A stretch of DNA of 64,000 bases from Agrobacterium rubi TR3 = NBRC 13261 (GTDB taxonomy: Bacteria > Pseudomonadota > Alphaproteobacteria > Rhizobiales > Rhizobiaceae), in contig NZ_BBJU01000003.1 of the NCBI RefSeq assembly GCF_000739935.1, positions 294,680 through 358,679 of the forward strand, in the 5' to 3' direction. A model generated the notes under the pieces. The model searched no databases, was not told the DNA's origin, and saw only the letters and a list, made by a program, of their open reading frames with translations. Positions 56,930 to 64,000 of the stretch are shown in pieces; within the stretch, counting starts at the first letter, position 1, and each line of letters begins with the position of its first letter. A program made the translations under genes and the position numbers.

Positions 56930-56966
56930 CCTCCGTCATCCCGCATCAAGTGCGGGATGACGGAGG
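56930..56966. repeat. Perfect 16-bp palindromic repeat, possible terminator
   Basis: CTCCGTCATCCCGCA, five bases, TGCGGGATGACGGAG, plus one more pair on each side. The GTCATCCCGCA arms are like other rhizobial dispersed palindromes. It lies just after the phosphatase stop and may help end transcription, but no T-run follows. Confidence 0.65.
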
Positions 56967-56999
56967 AAACTGAGCTTTCTGTCGCTCTTCAACGCCCCC

Positions 57000-58247
57000 C
57001 TAAAACCGCCCGCCCTTTTCCGAAATCACCTTCGTCAGGCTGCCATCGGCTGGAAACAGCGGAATGAGGCAGGCTTGCAGGGCGTGGTAGATGTCGCCCT
57101 TGCCGGGGAAGATCGTGTTGGCGGGCGTCAGGTTGTCCGTCAGTTCCTCGTGCCAGCCGCCATGTTGGTGGTCGAGGAAGGTGTTGGCGATGGTGCTCCA
57201 GATGCGGCGGTAGCTGTCTTCGTAGAACTCGTCAGCGGGCAGGTGTTCGTTGAGGAAGTGCGCGGCACCGGCGGCCTCGCACATCGGCCACCACAGCTTT
57301 TCGCGCTTGGCGGGCGTGTTGTCCCAGTCCAGCGTGTAGAAGAAGCCTCCCTTTTCCCGGTCCCAGCCCAGCGACATGGATTGCACGAACAGCGATTTTG
57401 CCGCCGTCGGCATCCATTCATGCTTGCGCTCTCCCAACATCCACAGCTGGAGCAAAAGGCGTGCCCACTCCAGCCAGTGACCGGGGGTGGAACCGGATGG
57501 GCGGAACATCTCGTTGCCGCGATAATCCTTGTTCAGTACCCAGTTCTCGTCGAAATGTTCAGGCACACGGAAGTCCAGCGCGCCAGCAGCACGGCGGATG
57601 ATGAGGTCGGCGATGCGCTCGGCTTTCGTCAGATAGGTCTTATCACCGGTGGCTTCGAAGGCCGCCATCAGCGCTTCAGTCAGGTGCATGTTGGAGTTCT
57701 GGCCGCGATAATTTTCGATGGGAGACCAGTCGCGATTGAATTCCTCTTTGATCGCGCCGTATTTTTCTTCCCAGAATTTCGTTTCGAGAACCTCGGTAAT
57801 GTCGGCCAGCATCTGATCTGCCAGCGGGTGACCAACGGTTTTCGCCGAGGATGCTGCCAGAAGCACGAAGGCGTGGCCGTAACCCTGCTTGCTGGCATCG
57901 ACCGGGCCGGTCTCATCCACCTGCCAGAAATAGCCGCCATGCTCGGTGTCGCGGTGGTGGTTCCACAGATAGGTCATGCCGTGGTCGATGACATCGCCGC
58001 AGCCGGGGCGACCGAGCAGATGGCCGATAGAGAAGCAATGCACCATGCGCGCCGACATATGAATGCCGCGCACCGGATTGTCCGGCTGAAGTGGCATGCC
58101 CTGACGGTCGAGATCGAAAAAGCCGCCCTTGGGGTTGATGGCGCGGTACTGGAAGAAGTCGAACAGACCTTCAGCCTGCTTTGCCAGCCATTGCCGGTGC
58201 CAGGGCAGGGAGCTCCAGTTTGCTTTCGTGTGGTCGGCCTCGGTCAT
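57000..58247 (-). CDS. AGE-family epimerase/isomerase (mannose isomerase-like)
   Basis: 415 residues forming an alpha6/alpha6 barrel of the N-acylglucosamine 2-epimerase family. Active-site segments include RMVHCFSIGHLLG, the catalytic-type His in GYGHAFVLLAAS, NSNMHLTEALMAAFEATGD, and the C-terminal KGDIYHALQACLIPLFP. Members isomerise mannose/fructose, sulfoquinovose or N-acyl sugars. Agrobacterium radiobacter has a mannose isomerase of this fold; the present substrate is not certain. GGAGGA precedes the ATG at 58247. It is divergent from metH. A longer frame upstream is rejected. Confidence 0.85.
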   Translation of the reverse strand: MTEADHTKANWSSLPWHRQWLAKQAEGLFDFFQYRAINPKGGFFDLDRQGMPLQPDNPVRGIHMSARMVHCFSIGHLLGRPGCGDVIDHGMTYLWNHHRDTEHGGYFWQVDETGPVDASKQGYGHAFVLLAASSAKTVGHPLADQMLADITEVLETKFWEEKYGAIKEEFNRDWSPIENYRGQNSNMHLTEALMAAFEATGDKTYLTKAERIADLIIRRAAGALDFRVPEHFDENWVLNKDYRGNEMFRPSGSTPGHWLEWARLLLQLWMLGERKHEWMPTAAKSLFVQSMSLGWDREKGGFFYTLDWDNTPAKREKLWWPMCEAAGAAHFLNEHLPADEFYEDSYRRIWSTIANTFLDHQHGGWHEELTDNLTPANTIFPGKGDIYHALQACLIPLFPADGSLTKVISEKGGRF

Positions 58248-58376
58248 GCTTTCCTCCGTATGATAGGCTTCATGCGATTCTCTATATCTTTGGGACGTAA
58301 CGGTGTCATCCATAACGGAAATTTCGTAGCCTTGAGATAGAACGCGATACCAATGCTGGAAATCAACGATATATTG

Positions 58377-58396
58377 ACATAAAGATATCTTTATGT
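58377..58396. promoter_or_regulatory. 20-bp palindrome before metH, candidate ArsR-type operator
   Basis: ACATAAAGATATCTTTATGT is a perfect palindrome 44 bases before the metH ATG, overlapping TTGACA of a possible -35. AT-rich sites of this form are bound by ArsR-family regulators such as SahR, which control methionine-cycle genes in proteobacteria. No such regulator is encoded beside it, so the binder is inferred. Confidence 0.55.
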
Positions 58397-58439
58397 GACT
58401 GAGAAATTGCAAATCAGCAAGAGAATGAGGAGTGTGCCG

Positions 58440-61400
58440 ATGTTGGATGATCTGTTTGGCCCTGTAGGGGGCAAAAGAGACGGCGCGGAAATCCTGAAGG
58501 CGCTGCGTCAGGCCGCTCAGGAACGCATCCTTGTTCTCGATGGTGCCATGGGTACGCAGATCCAGGGGTTGGGCTTCGATGAAGACCATTTCCGGGGAGA
58601 TCGCTTCATTGGCTGCGCCTGTCATCAGCAGGGCAACAACGACCTTCTCATTCTTTCCCAGCCGGATGCGATCGAGGAAATCCATTATCGCTACGCCATG
58701 GCGGGTGCCGATATTCTCGAAACCAACACGTTTTCCTCCACCCGCATTGCGCAGGCGGATTACGAGATGGAAGGTGCTGTCTACGATCTCAACCGCGAAG
58801 GTGCCTTCATTGTGCGCCGTGCCGCCCAGCGCGCGGAGCGGGAAGATGGGCGCCGTCGTTTCGTCGCCGGTGCCATCGGCCCCACCAACCGCACGGCTTC
58901 CATCTCGCCAGACGTGAACAACCCCGGCTACCGCGCGGTCAGCTTCGATGACCTGCGCGTTGCCTATGGCGAGCAGATCGACGGCCTGATCGATGGCGGT
59001 GCCGATCTCATTCTCATCGAGACCATTTTCGATACGCTGAACGCCAAGGCCGCGATCTTTGCCTGCGAAGAACGCTTCGCCGCCAAGGGCATTCACCTGC
59101 CGGTGATGATTTCAGGCACGATTACCGACCTTTCCGGCCGCACGCTCTCAGGCCAGACGCCGTCTGCTTTCTGGAATTCCGTGCGCCACGCCAACCCCTT
59201 CACCGTCGGCCTGAACTGCGCGCTGGGTGCCAGCGCCATGCGTCCGCATTTGCAAGAACTGTCGGAAGTTGCCGATACCTTCATCTGCGCTTACCCGAAC
59301 GCAGGTCTGCCGAACGAATTCGGCCAGTATGACGAAACGCCTGAGATGATGGCGGCGCAAGTCGCGGAATTCGCCCGCGAAGGTCTCGTCAATGTGGTCG
59401 GCGGTTGCTGTGGCTCAACGCCCGAGCACATCCGCGCCATTGCCGATGCCGTTGCCGGTTATGCGCCGCGCAAGGTGGCCGAACACCGCTCCTTCATGTC
59501 GCTGTCGGGCCTCGAGCCCTTCGTGCTGACCAAGGACATTCCCTTCGTCAACGTCGGTGAGCGCACCAACGTCACCGGTTCCGCCAAGTTCCGCAAGCTC
59601 ATCACCGCTGGCGACTATACGGCAGCGCTTGCCGTCGCCCGCGACCAGGTGGAAAACGGCGCTCAGATCATCGACATCAACATGGATGAAGGCCTGATCG
59701 ACAGCCAGAAGGCCATGGTCGAGTTTTTGAACCTCATCGCTGCCGAGCCGGATATCGCCCGCGTGCCTGTCATGATCGATAGTTCCAAGTGGGAGATCAT
59801 CGAGGCTGGCCTGAAATGCGTTCAGGGTAAATCCATCGTCAACTCCATCTCGCTGAAGGAAGGCGAGGAGAAGTTTCTGGAGCAGGCGCGTCTGGTGCGC
59901 CATTACGGTGCCGCCGTCGTCGTCATGGCGTTCGATGAGGTAGGGCAGGCAGATACCTACGAGCGCAAGGTGGAGATTTGCACCCGCGCCTATAAACTGC
60001 TGACCGAAAAGGCAGGCATTCTGCCCGAAGACATCATCTTCGACCCCAACGTCTTTGCTGTTGCAACGGGTATCGAGGAACACAACAATTACGGCGTCGA
60101 TTTCATCAACGCCACCCGCACCATCCGCGAAACCATGCCACTGGTGCATATTTCCGGCGGTGTTTCCAACCTGTCCTTCTCGTTCCGCGGCAATGAGCCG
60201 GTGCGCGAAGCCATGCACGCCGTGTTCCTCTATCACGCCATTCAGGTTGGCATGGATATGGGTATCGTCAACGCGGGCCAACTGGCGGTCTATGAAAGCA
60301 TCGACCCGGAATTGCGCGAAGCCTGCGAAGACGTGGTGCTGAACCGCCGCGCCGATGGCACCGAGCGGCTGCTGGAAGTGGCGGAAAAATTCCGCGGTGG
60401 TCCCGGCCGCGAGGCACGGGTGCAGGATCTCGCCTGGCGCGAATGGCCAGTCGAGAAGCGTCTCGAACATGCGCTGGTCAACGGCATTACCGATTACATC
60501 GATGCCGACACGGAAGAGGCGCGCCAAAGTGCGGCCCGTCCCCTGCATGTCATCGAGGGCCCGCTGATGGCGGGCATGAATGTGGTGGGCGATCTCTTCG
60601 GTTCGGGCAAGATGTTCCTGCCGCAGGTCGTCAAATCCGCCCGCGTCATGAAGCAGGCGGTAGCCGTTTTGCTGCCCTACATGGAAGAGGAAAAGCGCCT
60701 CAATGGCGGTGATCAGCGCAAGGCCGCCGGCAAGGTGCTGATGGCGACCGTCAAGGGCGATGTGCACGATATCGGCAAGAACATCGTCGGCGTCGTTCTT
60801 GCCTGCAACAACTACGAGATCATCGATCTCGGCGTCATGGTGCCTGCCACGAAGATTCTCGAAACGGCGATTGCCGAAGAGGTTGATGTCATCGGCCTGT
60901 CCGGCCTCATCACGCCGTCGCTGGATGAGATGGTGCATGTCGCCGCCGAGATGGAGCGTCAGGGCTTCAACATTCCGCTGCTCATCGGTGGTGCCACGAC
61001 CAGCCGCGTGCATACGGCGGTCAAGATCCATCCGCGTTATGAAAAGGGGCAGGCCATCTACGTCACTGACGCTTCGCGTGCGGTGGGTGTCGTGTCTGCC
61101 TTGCTGTCCGAAGATCAGAAGCCAGCTTATATCGATGGCATCAGGGCAGAATATGCCAAGGTGGCCGACGCGCATGCTCGCAATGAACGGGAAAAGCTTC
61201 GCCTGCCTTTGGCCCGTGCGCGCGCGAATGCCCACAAGGTGGATTGGACGGCCTACCAGCCGGTCAAACCGCAGTTCCTCGGCACCAAGACTTTCGAGAC
61301 CTACGATCTGGAAGAACTTGCCAAATACATCGACTGGACGCCGTTCTTCCAGACATGGGAAATGAAGGGCCGCTACCCTGCCATTCTCGAAGACGAGAAG

Positions 61401-62213
61401 CAGGGCGAGGCAGCGCGTCAATTGTTCGCCGATGCGCAGGCGATGCTGAAGAAGATCATCGACGAAAAGTGGTTCCGCCCACGCGCCGTCATCGGCTTCT
61501 GGCCCGCCAATGCGGTGGGCGACGACATCCGCCTGTTTACCGATGAGAGCCGCAAGGAAGACCTTGCGACCTTCTTCACCCTTCGCCAGCAACTGTCCAA
61601 GCGCGATGGCCGACCCAATGTGGCGCTGTCGGATTTCGTCATGCCGAAGGATACAGGCGTCACCGATTATGTCGGCGGCTTCGTCGTCACGGCGGGCATC
61701 GAGGAGGTGGCAATTGCCGAACGCTTCGAGCGCGCCAATGACGATTACTCCTCCATCCTCGTCAAGGCACTGGCCGACCGCTTCGCCGAAGCCTTTGCCG
61801 AGCGCATGCATGAGCGGGTGCGCAAGGAATATTGGGGTTACGCCGCGACCGAGAGCTTCGGCCCTGACGATCTGATTGGTGAGGCCTATGCCGGCATCCG
61901 CCCAGCCCCCGGCTATCCGGCTCAGCCAGACCACACCGAAAAGGAAACCCTGTTCCGCCTGTTGGATGCGACGGAAGAAACCGGCGTGGTGCTCACCGAA
62001 AGCTACGCCATGTGGCCCGGTTCCTCCGTCTCCGGCCTCTATATCGGCCACCCCGAAAGCTACTACTTCGGCGTCGCCAAGGTGGAGCGCGATCAGGTCG
62101 AGGACTACGCCAAACGCAAGGGTATGGCCGTAAAGGAAATCGAGCGTTGGCTGGGACCGGTGCTGAACTACGTGCCGACCGAAGTTGAAAAAGAGGTCGA
62201 GACGGCGGCGTGA
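58440..62213 (+). CDS. metH: Cobalamin-dependent methionine synthase
   Basis: 1257 residues, four modules. The homocysteine domain has the zinc ligands Cys260, Cys323 and Cys324 (GLNCALGA and [10 protein letters not shown]). The methyl-folate domain begins [16 protein letters not shown]. The B12 domain has GDVHDIGKN with the axial His776. The C-terminal AdoMet reactivation domain carries the [12 protein letters not shown] motif. It transfers the methyl group from methyl-tetrahydrofolate to homocysteine. The ATG at 58440 with GAGGAG is preferred over a GTG 15 codons upstream. A 20-bp palindrome lies just before it. Confidence 0.97.
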   Translation: MLDDLFGPVGGKRDGAEILKALRQAAQERILVLDGAMGTQIQGLGFDEDHFRGDRFIGCACHQQGNNDLLILSQPDAIEEIHYRYAMAGADILETNTFSSTRIAQADYEMEGAVYDLNREGAFIVRRAAQRAEREDGRRRFVAGAIGPTNRTASISPDVNNPGYRAVSFDDLRVAYGEQIDGLIDGGADLILIETIFDTLNAKAAIFACEERFAAKGIHLPVMISGTITDLSGRTLSGQTPSAFWNSVRHANPFTVGLNCALGASAMRPHLQELSEVADTFICAYPNAGLPNEFGQYDETPEMMAAQVAEFAREGLVNVVGGCCGSTPEHIRAIADAVAGYAPRKVAEHRSFMSLSGLEPFVLTKDIPFVNVGERTNVTGSAKFRKLITAGDYTAALAVARDQVENGAQIIDINMDEGLIDSQKAMVEFLNLIAAEPDIARVPVMIDSSKWEIIEAGLKCVQGKSIVNSISLKEGEEKFLEQARLVRHYGAAVVVMAFDEVGQADTYERKVEICTRAYKLLTEKAGILPEDIIFDPNVFAVATGIEEHNNYGVDFINATRTIRETMPLVHISGGVSNLSFSFRGNEPVREAMHAVFLYHAIQVGMDMGIVNAGQLAVYESIDPELREACEDVVLNRRADGTERLLEVAEKFRGGPGREARVQDLAWREWPVEKRLEHALVNGITDYIDADTEEARQSAARPLHVIEGPLMAGMNVVGDLFGSGKMFLPQVVKSARVMKQAVAVLLPYMEEEKRLNGGDQRKAAGKVLMATVKGDVHDIGKNIVGVVLACNNYEIIDLGVMVPATKILETAIAEEVDVIGLSGLITPSLDEMVHVAAEMERQGFNIPLLIGGATTSRVHTAVKIHPRYEKGQAIYVTDASRAVGVVSALLSEDQKPAYIDGIRAEYAKVADAHARNEREKLRLPLARARANAHKVDWTAYQPVKPQFLGTKTFETYDLEELAKYIDWTPFFQTWEMKGRYPAILEDEKQGEAARQLFADAQAMLKKIIDEKWFRPRAVIGFWPANAVGDDIRLFTDESRKEDLATFFTLRQQLSKRDGRPNVALSDFVMPKDTGVTDYVGGFVVTAGIEEVAIAERFERANDDYSSILVKALADRFAEAFAERMHERVRKEYWGYAATESFGPDDLIGEAYAGIRPAPGYPAQPDHTEKETLFRLLDATEETGVVLTESYAMWPGSSVSGLYIGHPESYYFGVAKVERDQVEDYAKRKGMAVKEIERWLGPVLNYVPTEVEKEVETAA

Positions 62214-63442
62214 CTGTAAGTGCCATGGCGCCGAGACGAATGTGCATTTTTGCGATTGGAATACTGGCAAGCGTCTTGGTGGGCAGCAGTGCCTATTACT
62301 ATCTGGTGCCGGATGTTGTACCGGAGCACAAGGCGGCTCTGGAGCGATATGCTTCTCATCCGGACGCCGACTGTCCTTCGAGCACCGACAAGACACACTG
62401 CCTTTCGCTCAACTTAGTAGACCCAAACTCTCCACTCGAGGTGCCGTCTGCTCCGAAAGTGTCGAAGGGTTTGCTTGTGGACGTCGCGCGTTTACCTGGC
62501 CTGCAATATCTCGATCTCGGTCATACCGAGATCGATAGTCTGGCGCCTTTGATCGCGGCAAAGGACCTCCAAGAACTCCGTATCTCAGTTGATCTCATCC
62601 ATGACACCGGCAGTATCGGGCAGCTAACGGGCATCAAGCGGTTGGAGCTTGGAGAGGTCAGGGGAGCGGATCTCTCGGCGGTCGCGCGTCTCTCGCAGCT
62701 GAAATCCCTGTCGCTGAGTGCCAGCGAGAAAGATAATCTGGCGCCGCTTCGGACGATGGAAGCCGAGATCGAGATTGACCACGACTCCTGGCAGACGGGC
62801 GATATCGAAAATCTCGCCAACATCAAGGGACTTTCCAACGTTCGGCTCTACGGCGCACGCGACCTCTCGGCGCTTTCGGGCGCGAAGCGGCTGCGGCAGC
62901 TTTCGCTTCAGCCAAATGGGCTCGCCAGCCTCGCGCCAATTGCCGGTCTTGTCTCGCTCGAGCACCTCAATATCGTCCATTCAACAATTAAGGACCTGAC
63001 GCCGCTGTCGGGGAATACCCGCCTGAAGTCTCTTACTCTTTTAAATACTGCAATTTCCGACTTATCGGTGCTCGAACAGTTGCGCGATATCGAAACTCTC
63101 ACCCTAAGCGCCTCCGATTACACCGATATATCTGTTCTGGCGGCGCTTCCCAATCTGAAATATGTCAATCTGGAGGGTCATCGAAAGATCGACCTTACAC
63201 CACTCCTTCGTTCCCAAAGCCTTGAACGCGCCCATCTTGGCAATCGTATCTGCTGGTCTGACCGTGCGGTCGTCAACGAAATCGTTGCCAAAGGGTTGAA
63301 TGCCACATCCTATAGTTCTCCTGATGGCGTTGATCCCATCAATCAACTCTGCGCGACCTATCGAGACTGGCGAGGTGGGATAACCGATGAACGAGAATGC
63401 GTCGTTACGGCAGACCGCGATTGTCCCATGAACAGACGATAG
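62210..63442 (+). CDS. Exported leucine-rich-repeat protein
   Basis: 410 residues from a GTG that overlaps the metH stop (GTGA); an ATG at 62225 is the alternative. One hydrophobic anchor or signal lies at about residues 11-31. From residue 85 there are roughly eleven leucine-rich repeats of about 21-22 residues in the internalin-like form ([20 protein letters not shown]). A C-terminal part holds several Cys ([31 protein letters not shown]) that may form disulfides. The function is unknown; LRR proteins bind protein or glycan partners. It is probably cotranscribed with metH. Confidence 0.75.
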   Translation: MTVSAMAPRRMCIFAIGILASVLVGSSAYYYLVPDVVPEHKAALERYASHPDADCPSSTDKTHCLSLNLVDPNSPLEVPSAPKVSKGLLVDVARLPGLQYLDLGHTEIDSLAPLIAAKDLQELRISVDLIHDTGSIGQLTGIKRLELGEVRGADLSAVARLSQLKSLSLSASEKDNLAPLRTMEAEIEIDHDSWQTGDIENLANIKGLSNVRLYGARDLSALSGAKRLRQLSLQPNGLASLAPIAGLVSLEHLNIVHSTIKDLTPLSGNTRLKSLTLLNTAISDLSVLEQLRDIETLTLSASDYTDISVLAALPNLKYVNLEGHRKIDLTPLLRSQSLERAHLGNRICWSDRAVVNEIVAKGLNATSYSSPDGVDPINQLCATYRDWRGGITDERECVVTADRDCPMNRR

Positions 63443-63543
63443 GCGAAGCAGAAAAATACATAGAGACCACGGCCTGATACTTCGATTCAGGTGGTTGCAG
63501 GTTTGATTCTAAAATCGGCCCTTAAGCATTGATTTGAAAAGAC

Positions 63544-63572
63544 AAAAAGCGCGGAGACATCTGCGCTTTTTT
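63544..63572 (+). terminator. Terminator after the LRR gene
   Basis: AAAAAGCGC/GCGCTTTTT stem with a 10-base loop and continuing Ts. It may end the metH-LRR transcript, about 100 bases after the stop. Confidence 0.75.
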
Positions 63573-63692
63573 GTTCTGCACTTAAGATTCCTCAGAGCGC
63601 AGCATTGTCGACAAAGTATTTACGTTATATTAGAGTATTTGAATGTACCTATTGGTTGCGACTGTGATCGGCGTCCTCACGTGGAGATTAAT

Positions 63693-63965
63693 GTGCAGCA
63701 GCTTTCATCTCTCATTCTGGTGTTTGTCACACTGACGATCCTGAGCGCCGGTTTCATCACCGGCGCTGCAAGCGATGGCCATTGGGGTGTTGGCATCGGC
63801 GCGCTGTTCATCGGCCCGCTCGTTTTCTTCTTCGTTGCCCACACGGTGCTGTATCTTGGCGCGTGGATTTTCAAGGGCAGGGACGGGGTTGCGTCTTACA
63901 CGGCGAGCAAGATCAATCGTGTCTCGGCGCTGATGACGATTTTGGCGGCGATTGCGGTGGCTTGA
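63693..63965 (+). CDS. Small membrane protein of unknown function
   Basis: 90 residues from a GTG with GGAG six bases upstream. Three hydrophobic segments: LSSLILVFVTLTILSAGFI, IGALFIGPLVFFFVAHTVLY and VSALMTILAAIAVA. Not recognised beyond this. A frame upstream of the GTG lacks a ribosome-binding site and runs over a terminator. Confidence 0.6.
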   Translation: MQQLSSLILVFVTLTILSAGFITGAASDGHWGVGIGALFIGPLVFFFVAHTVLYLGAWIFKGRDGVASYTASKINRVSALMTILAAIAVA

Positions 63966-64000
63966 ATCAATGGGATTTACGGTTGAGGCGGCGGGTGTTG

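Noticed and set aside
58300..58440. SAM-type riboswitch before metH
   Set aside because: The leader is too short and lacks the pseudoknot pattern of SAM-II or SAM/SAH riboswitches; the palindrome explains the structure better.
58248..59096. N-terminal extension of the AGE-family gene
   Set aside because: The extra 283 codons run antisense to metH; the ATG at 58247 has a strong ribosome-binding site and begins the family domain.
59415..62396. Open frame of 993 codons on the minus strand
   Set aside because: Antisense of metH; composition is typical of a shadow frame, no ribosome-binding site or domain.

Overview
The window comes from the chromosome of an alphaproteobacterium of the Rhizobiaceae, most likely Agrobacterium or a very close relative. 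Several things point there: the gene order trxB, lsrB/vtlR, tandem AbcR-type small RNAs and arsR; the LPS core glycosyltransferase block next to greA; a bacteriophytochrome whose Cys13, Asp196, His248 and His278 match the numbering I recall for Agrobacterium Agp2; a petP/petR regulator pair; and typical rhizobial dispersed repeats. No phage, insertion sequence, CRISPR array or rRNA operon was found. The identification rests on recalled synteny and motifs, not on a database search.

Layout. 1-4.7 kb: the petPR regulator pair (petR cut by the window edge), a secreted SH3 protein, a glyoxalase-II-like hydrolase, a cold-shock protein, a DMT transporter and a small membrane protein. 4.8-8.8 kb: a degenerate EAL protein, aspartate aminotransferase, a Ca2+/H+ antiporter and a DUF2188 protein. 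8.8-13.5 kb: an OYE reductase with an ArsR regulator, two tandem sRNAs, lsrB/vtlR, trxB and an Lrp regulator. 13.5-24.8 kb: a surface-glycan region. Conserved core genes (lpsD-, lpsE- and lpsB-like, then greA) are separated from lrp by an AT-richer block carrying two fucosyltransferases (GT11 and GT10), an acetyltransferase, other glycosyltransferases, and gmd/fcl, which make GDP-L-fucose. 25-27.7 kb: a DNA-repair pair, a radical-SAM/HhH protein overlapping a DUF4130-UdgX fusion. 27.7-34.2 kb: an SRPBCC protein, carB, a GST, a zinc metallopeptidase and a DUF2938 protein. 34.3-42.4 kb: a chemoreceptor, a MATE pump, DUF6165, a small Gly/Ser-tailed protein, a GT9 protein, carA and yqeY. 42.7-49 kb: a BrnTA toxin-antitoxin pair, then the macromolecular-synthesis genes dnaG and rpoD and a TonB-like DUF930 protein. 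49-56.9 kb: a bathy-type bacteriophytochrome with a fused receiver domain, yjbQ, small secreted proteins, a tRNA with a CAT anticodon, a small phosphatase, a shortened SecY-like membrane protein, and a DSP phosphatase. 57-64 kb: an AGE-family epimerase/isomerase divergent from metH, a secreted leucine-rich-repeat protein coupled to metH, and a small membrane protein.

How parts may work together. GDP-fucose from Gmd and Fcl would feed the two fucosyltransferases that decorate LPS or another surface glycan. LsrB/VtlR sits directly upstream of the sRNAs that its family is known to control. CarA and CarB, encoded about 9 kb apart, form one enzyme. The most unusual item is the SecY-family-like protein at 54.4-55.5 kb. 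The accessory fucosylation block and the LRR protein behind metH come next. Starts were chosen by ribosome-binding site and family length; several are GTG or TTG.
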